Source: Lycocorax pyrrhopterus obiensis
Lineage: Eukaryota > Chordata > Aves > Passeriformes > Paradisaeidae
Reading direction: 5' to 3'
NCBI GenBank assembly: GCA_014706295.1
Contig: JACSVZ010000002.1
Location: 18,026,494-18,090,493 of the forward strand
Length of the DNA: 64,000 bases
Part shown: in pieces, positions 62,940-64,000 of the stretch
Layout: the number at the start of each line of letters is the position of its first letter
Numbering within the stretch: position 1 is the stretch's first letter
Program-made: the position numbers and the translations under genes
Notes under the pieces: generated by a model
What the model was told of the DNA's origin: nothing
The model's input: the letters and a program-made list of their open reading frames with translations, nothing else
Databases searched by the model: none

Positions 62940-63361
62940 GGTCACAGCCTTCTCTCAGGCATCCACTTGCTCCGGCGTGGGGCTCCTCCACGGGCTGCAG
63001 GTGGATCTCTGCATCCCTGTGGTTCTCCATGGGCTGCAGGGGAATCTCCGCTCCGGCTGGAGCACCTCCTTCCCCTCCTTCATCACTGACCCTGGTGTCT
63101 GCAGAGTTGTTGCTCTCACATATCCTCGACTCCTGTCCGAGCACAATCACATTTGCACAATTACTTTTTTCCTTCTTAAATCTCTTACCAGAGAGGTGCC
63201 GCCACCATTACTGATGGGCTCAGCCCTGGCCAGCGTTGGGTCAGTCCTGGAGCTGGCTGGAATTGGCCCTATCGGACATGGAGGAAGCCTCTGGCAACTT
63301 CCCACGGCAGTCCCCCTGCAGCCCCCCTGCTACCAAAACCTGGCCATGCAAACCCAATACC
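62940..63361 (-). mobile_element. 5' portion of a second passerine-type endogenous retroviral LTR
   Basis: On the minus strand it starts near TATTGGGTTTGCATGGCC (63361 downwards) and passes through a segment with ATGTGAGAGCAACAACTCTG. It then has repeated CTGCAGCCC(A/G)TGGAG units and ends near GGCTGTGACC at about 62940. I recall this arrangement as a widespread passerine LTR, from a family different from the one at 40400. About 420 bp remain and the 3' half is missing. The minus ORF 62467-63150 runs through it but is not a viral gene. Confidence 0.65.
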
Positions 63362-63364
63362 GCC

Positions 63365-64000
63365 GTCTTTCTTTAAAAAGTGATTCAAGTGAAATGATAC
63401 AAGAAATACAGGCACTGCCTCTGAATTTCCATTACTAACAGAGAATCGATTAATAATGCAAGTACTGTAATAGTGCAAGTGTGGTTTTTTCAGATCTTTT
63501 AGGCGTTGTATCCCTTGCATTTCAGGTGACTTAAAATAGGGTATTACAGCACCGATCATGCTACACAAACAGGTGTCAGAGAAATACCAGAATAAAGGGG
63601 CTACCTATTGCTATGCAAGCTTTAGTCAAGGTAAATTAGGAAAATGTCAGAGTTTTCCTTATGGTATAAAAAATACATCTGTCACTGTCATCTCTGTATT
63701 GTGTAATCCTTAAGGAATCTGTTTTGGCTTTTCTTCTGTTTTCATATACCTATTTCAGCTTAATTATACAGATTTCTGTTTTCAAAATAGATTAATATGC
63801 AAGTTTTAATGGCTTTATTAGAGACTGGATTGCTTGGCTATCTGAATCAGAGAAAATTACACAGGTGTTAACATGGCTTTAGATACAAAAAAGATAAGTG
63901 AAAATTCGCAAAGTTTAGAATAGAGGCTAAGAGCATGGAAATAAATGCAGGCCTGGCAGTTCCATTGACACTTGCCCAGTGTGAGTTACAAGTTTGGCTT
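63365..64000. other. Non-coding end of window
   Basis: AT-rich with no credible ORF or repeat recognised. Confidence 0.55.

Noticed and set aside
62467..63150. 227-codon minus ORF rich in Ala, Arg and Pro
   Set aside because: It spans the LTR fragment and the CpG island, two unrelated sequence types, so it is an accidental frame.
1..64000. CRISPR arrays, tRNA or rRNA genes, operons, phage or plasmid functions
   Set aside because: None seen; the repeat content and the intronless OTUD1 show vertebrate nuclear DNA.
1..64000. Exons of KIAA1217, C10orf67 or PTF1A expected from human gene order
   Set aside because: No translated segment matched what I know of these proteins. They may lie outside the window or have only non-coding or very short exons here.

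Overview
This window looks like a gene-poor, AT-rich stretch of a bird chromosome, most likely from a passerine. Two observations support this. Three CR1 LINE fragments are present, one with the octamer 3' end typical of CR1. Several LTR pieces resemble retroviral LTRs that I know from songbird genomes. No bacterial-style operons, rRNA or tRNA genes, CRISPR arrays or intact viral genes were seen.

The one gene I can name with confidence is OTUD1, an intronless OTU-family deubiquitinase on the minus strand (CDS 51347-52645, 432 codons). The Asp/Cys/His catalytic residues are intact and there is a C-terminal ubiquitin-interacting motif. It sits in a strong CpG island (about 51440-52930). A plausible 3'UTR runs to about 50,120 and ends at an AATAAA signal.

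Layout: 1-455 CR1 fragment; 456-10,180 non-coding; 10,190-10,410 isolated CpG cluster; 10.4-16.0 kb non-coding with a CTCF-like motif; 16,063-16,555 two overlapping minus-strand ORFs of unknown status; 16.6-22.8 kb non-coding; about 22.85-23.76 kb probable old LINE; 23.8-35.3 kb non-coding with a short LTR scrap; 35,362-35,881 LTR-like block; 38,465-39,250 CR1; 40,400-41,005 solo LTR; 41.0-50.1 kb non-coding; 50.1-52.95 kb OTUD1 with 3'UTR and promoter; 53-62.5 kb non-coding with one CR1 scrap; 62,580-62,935 second CpG island; 62,940-63,361 LTR fragment; then non-coding to the end.

In the human genome OTUD1 lies between PTF1A/C10orf67 and KIAA1217. If that order holds here, KIAA1217 would lie to the left and C10orf67/PTF1A to the right, and the two orphan CpG clusters could be their alternative promoters. 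That is inference: no exon of those genes was recognised. Nothing here amounts to a new multi-gene system. The points most worth checking are the odd TATA position in OTUD1, the two orphan CpG islands and the ORF pair near 16.2 kb.
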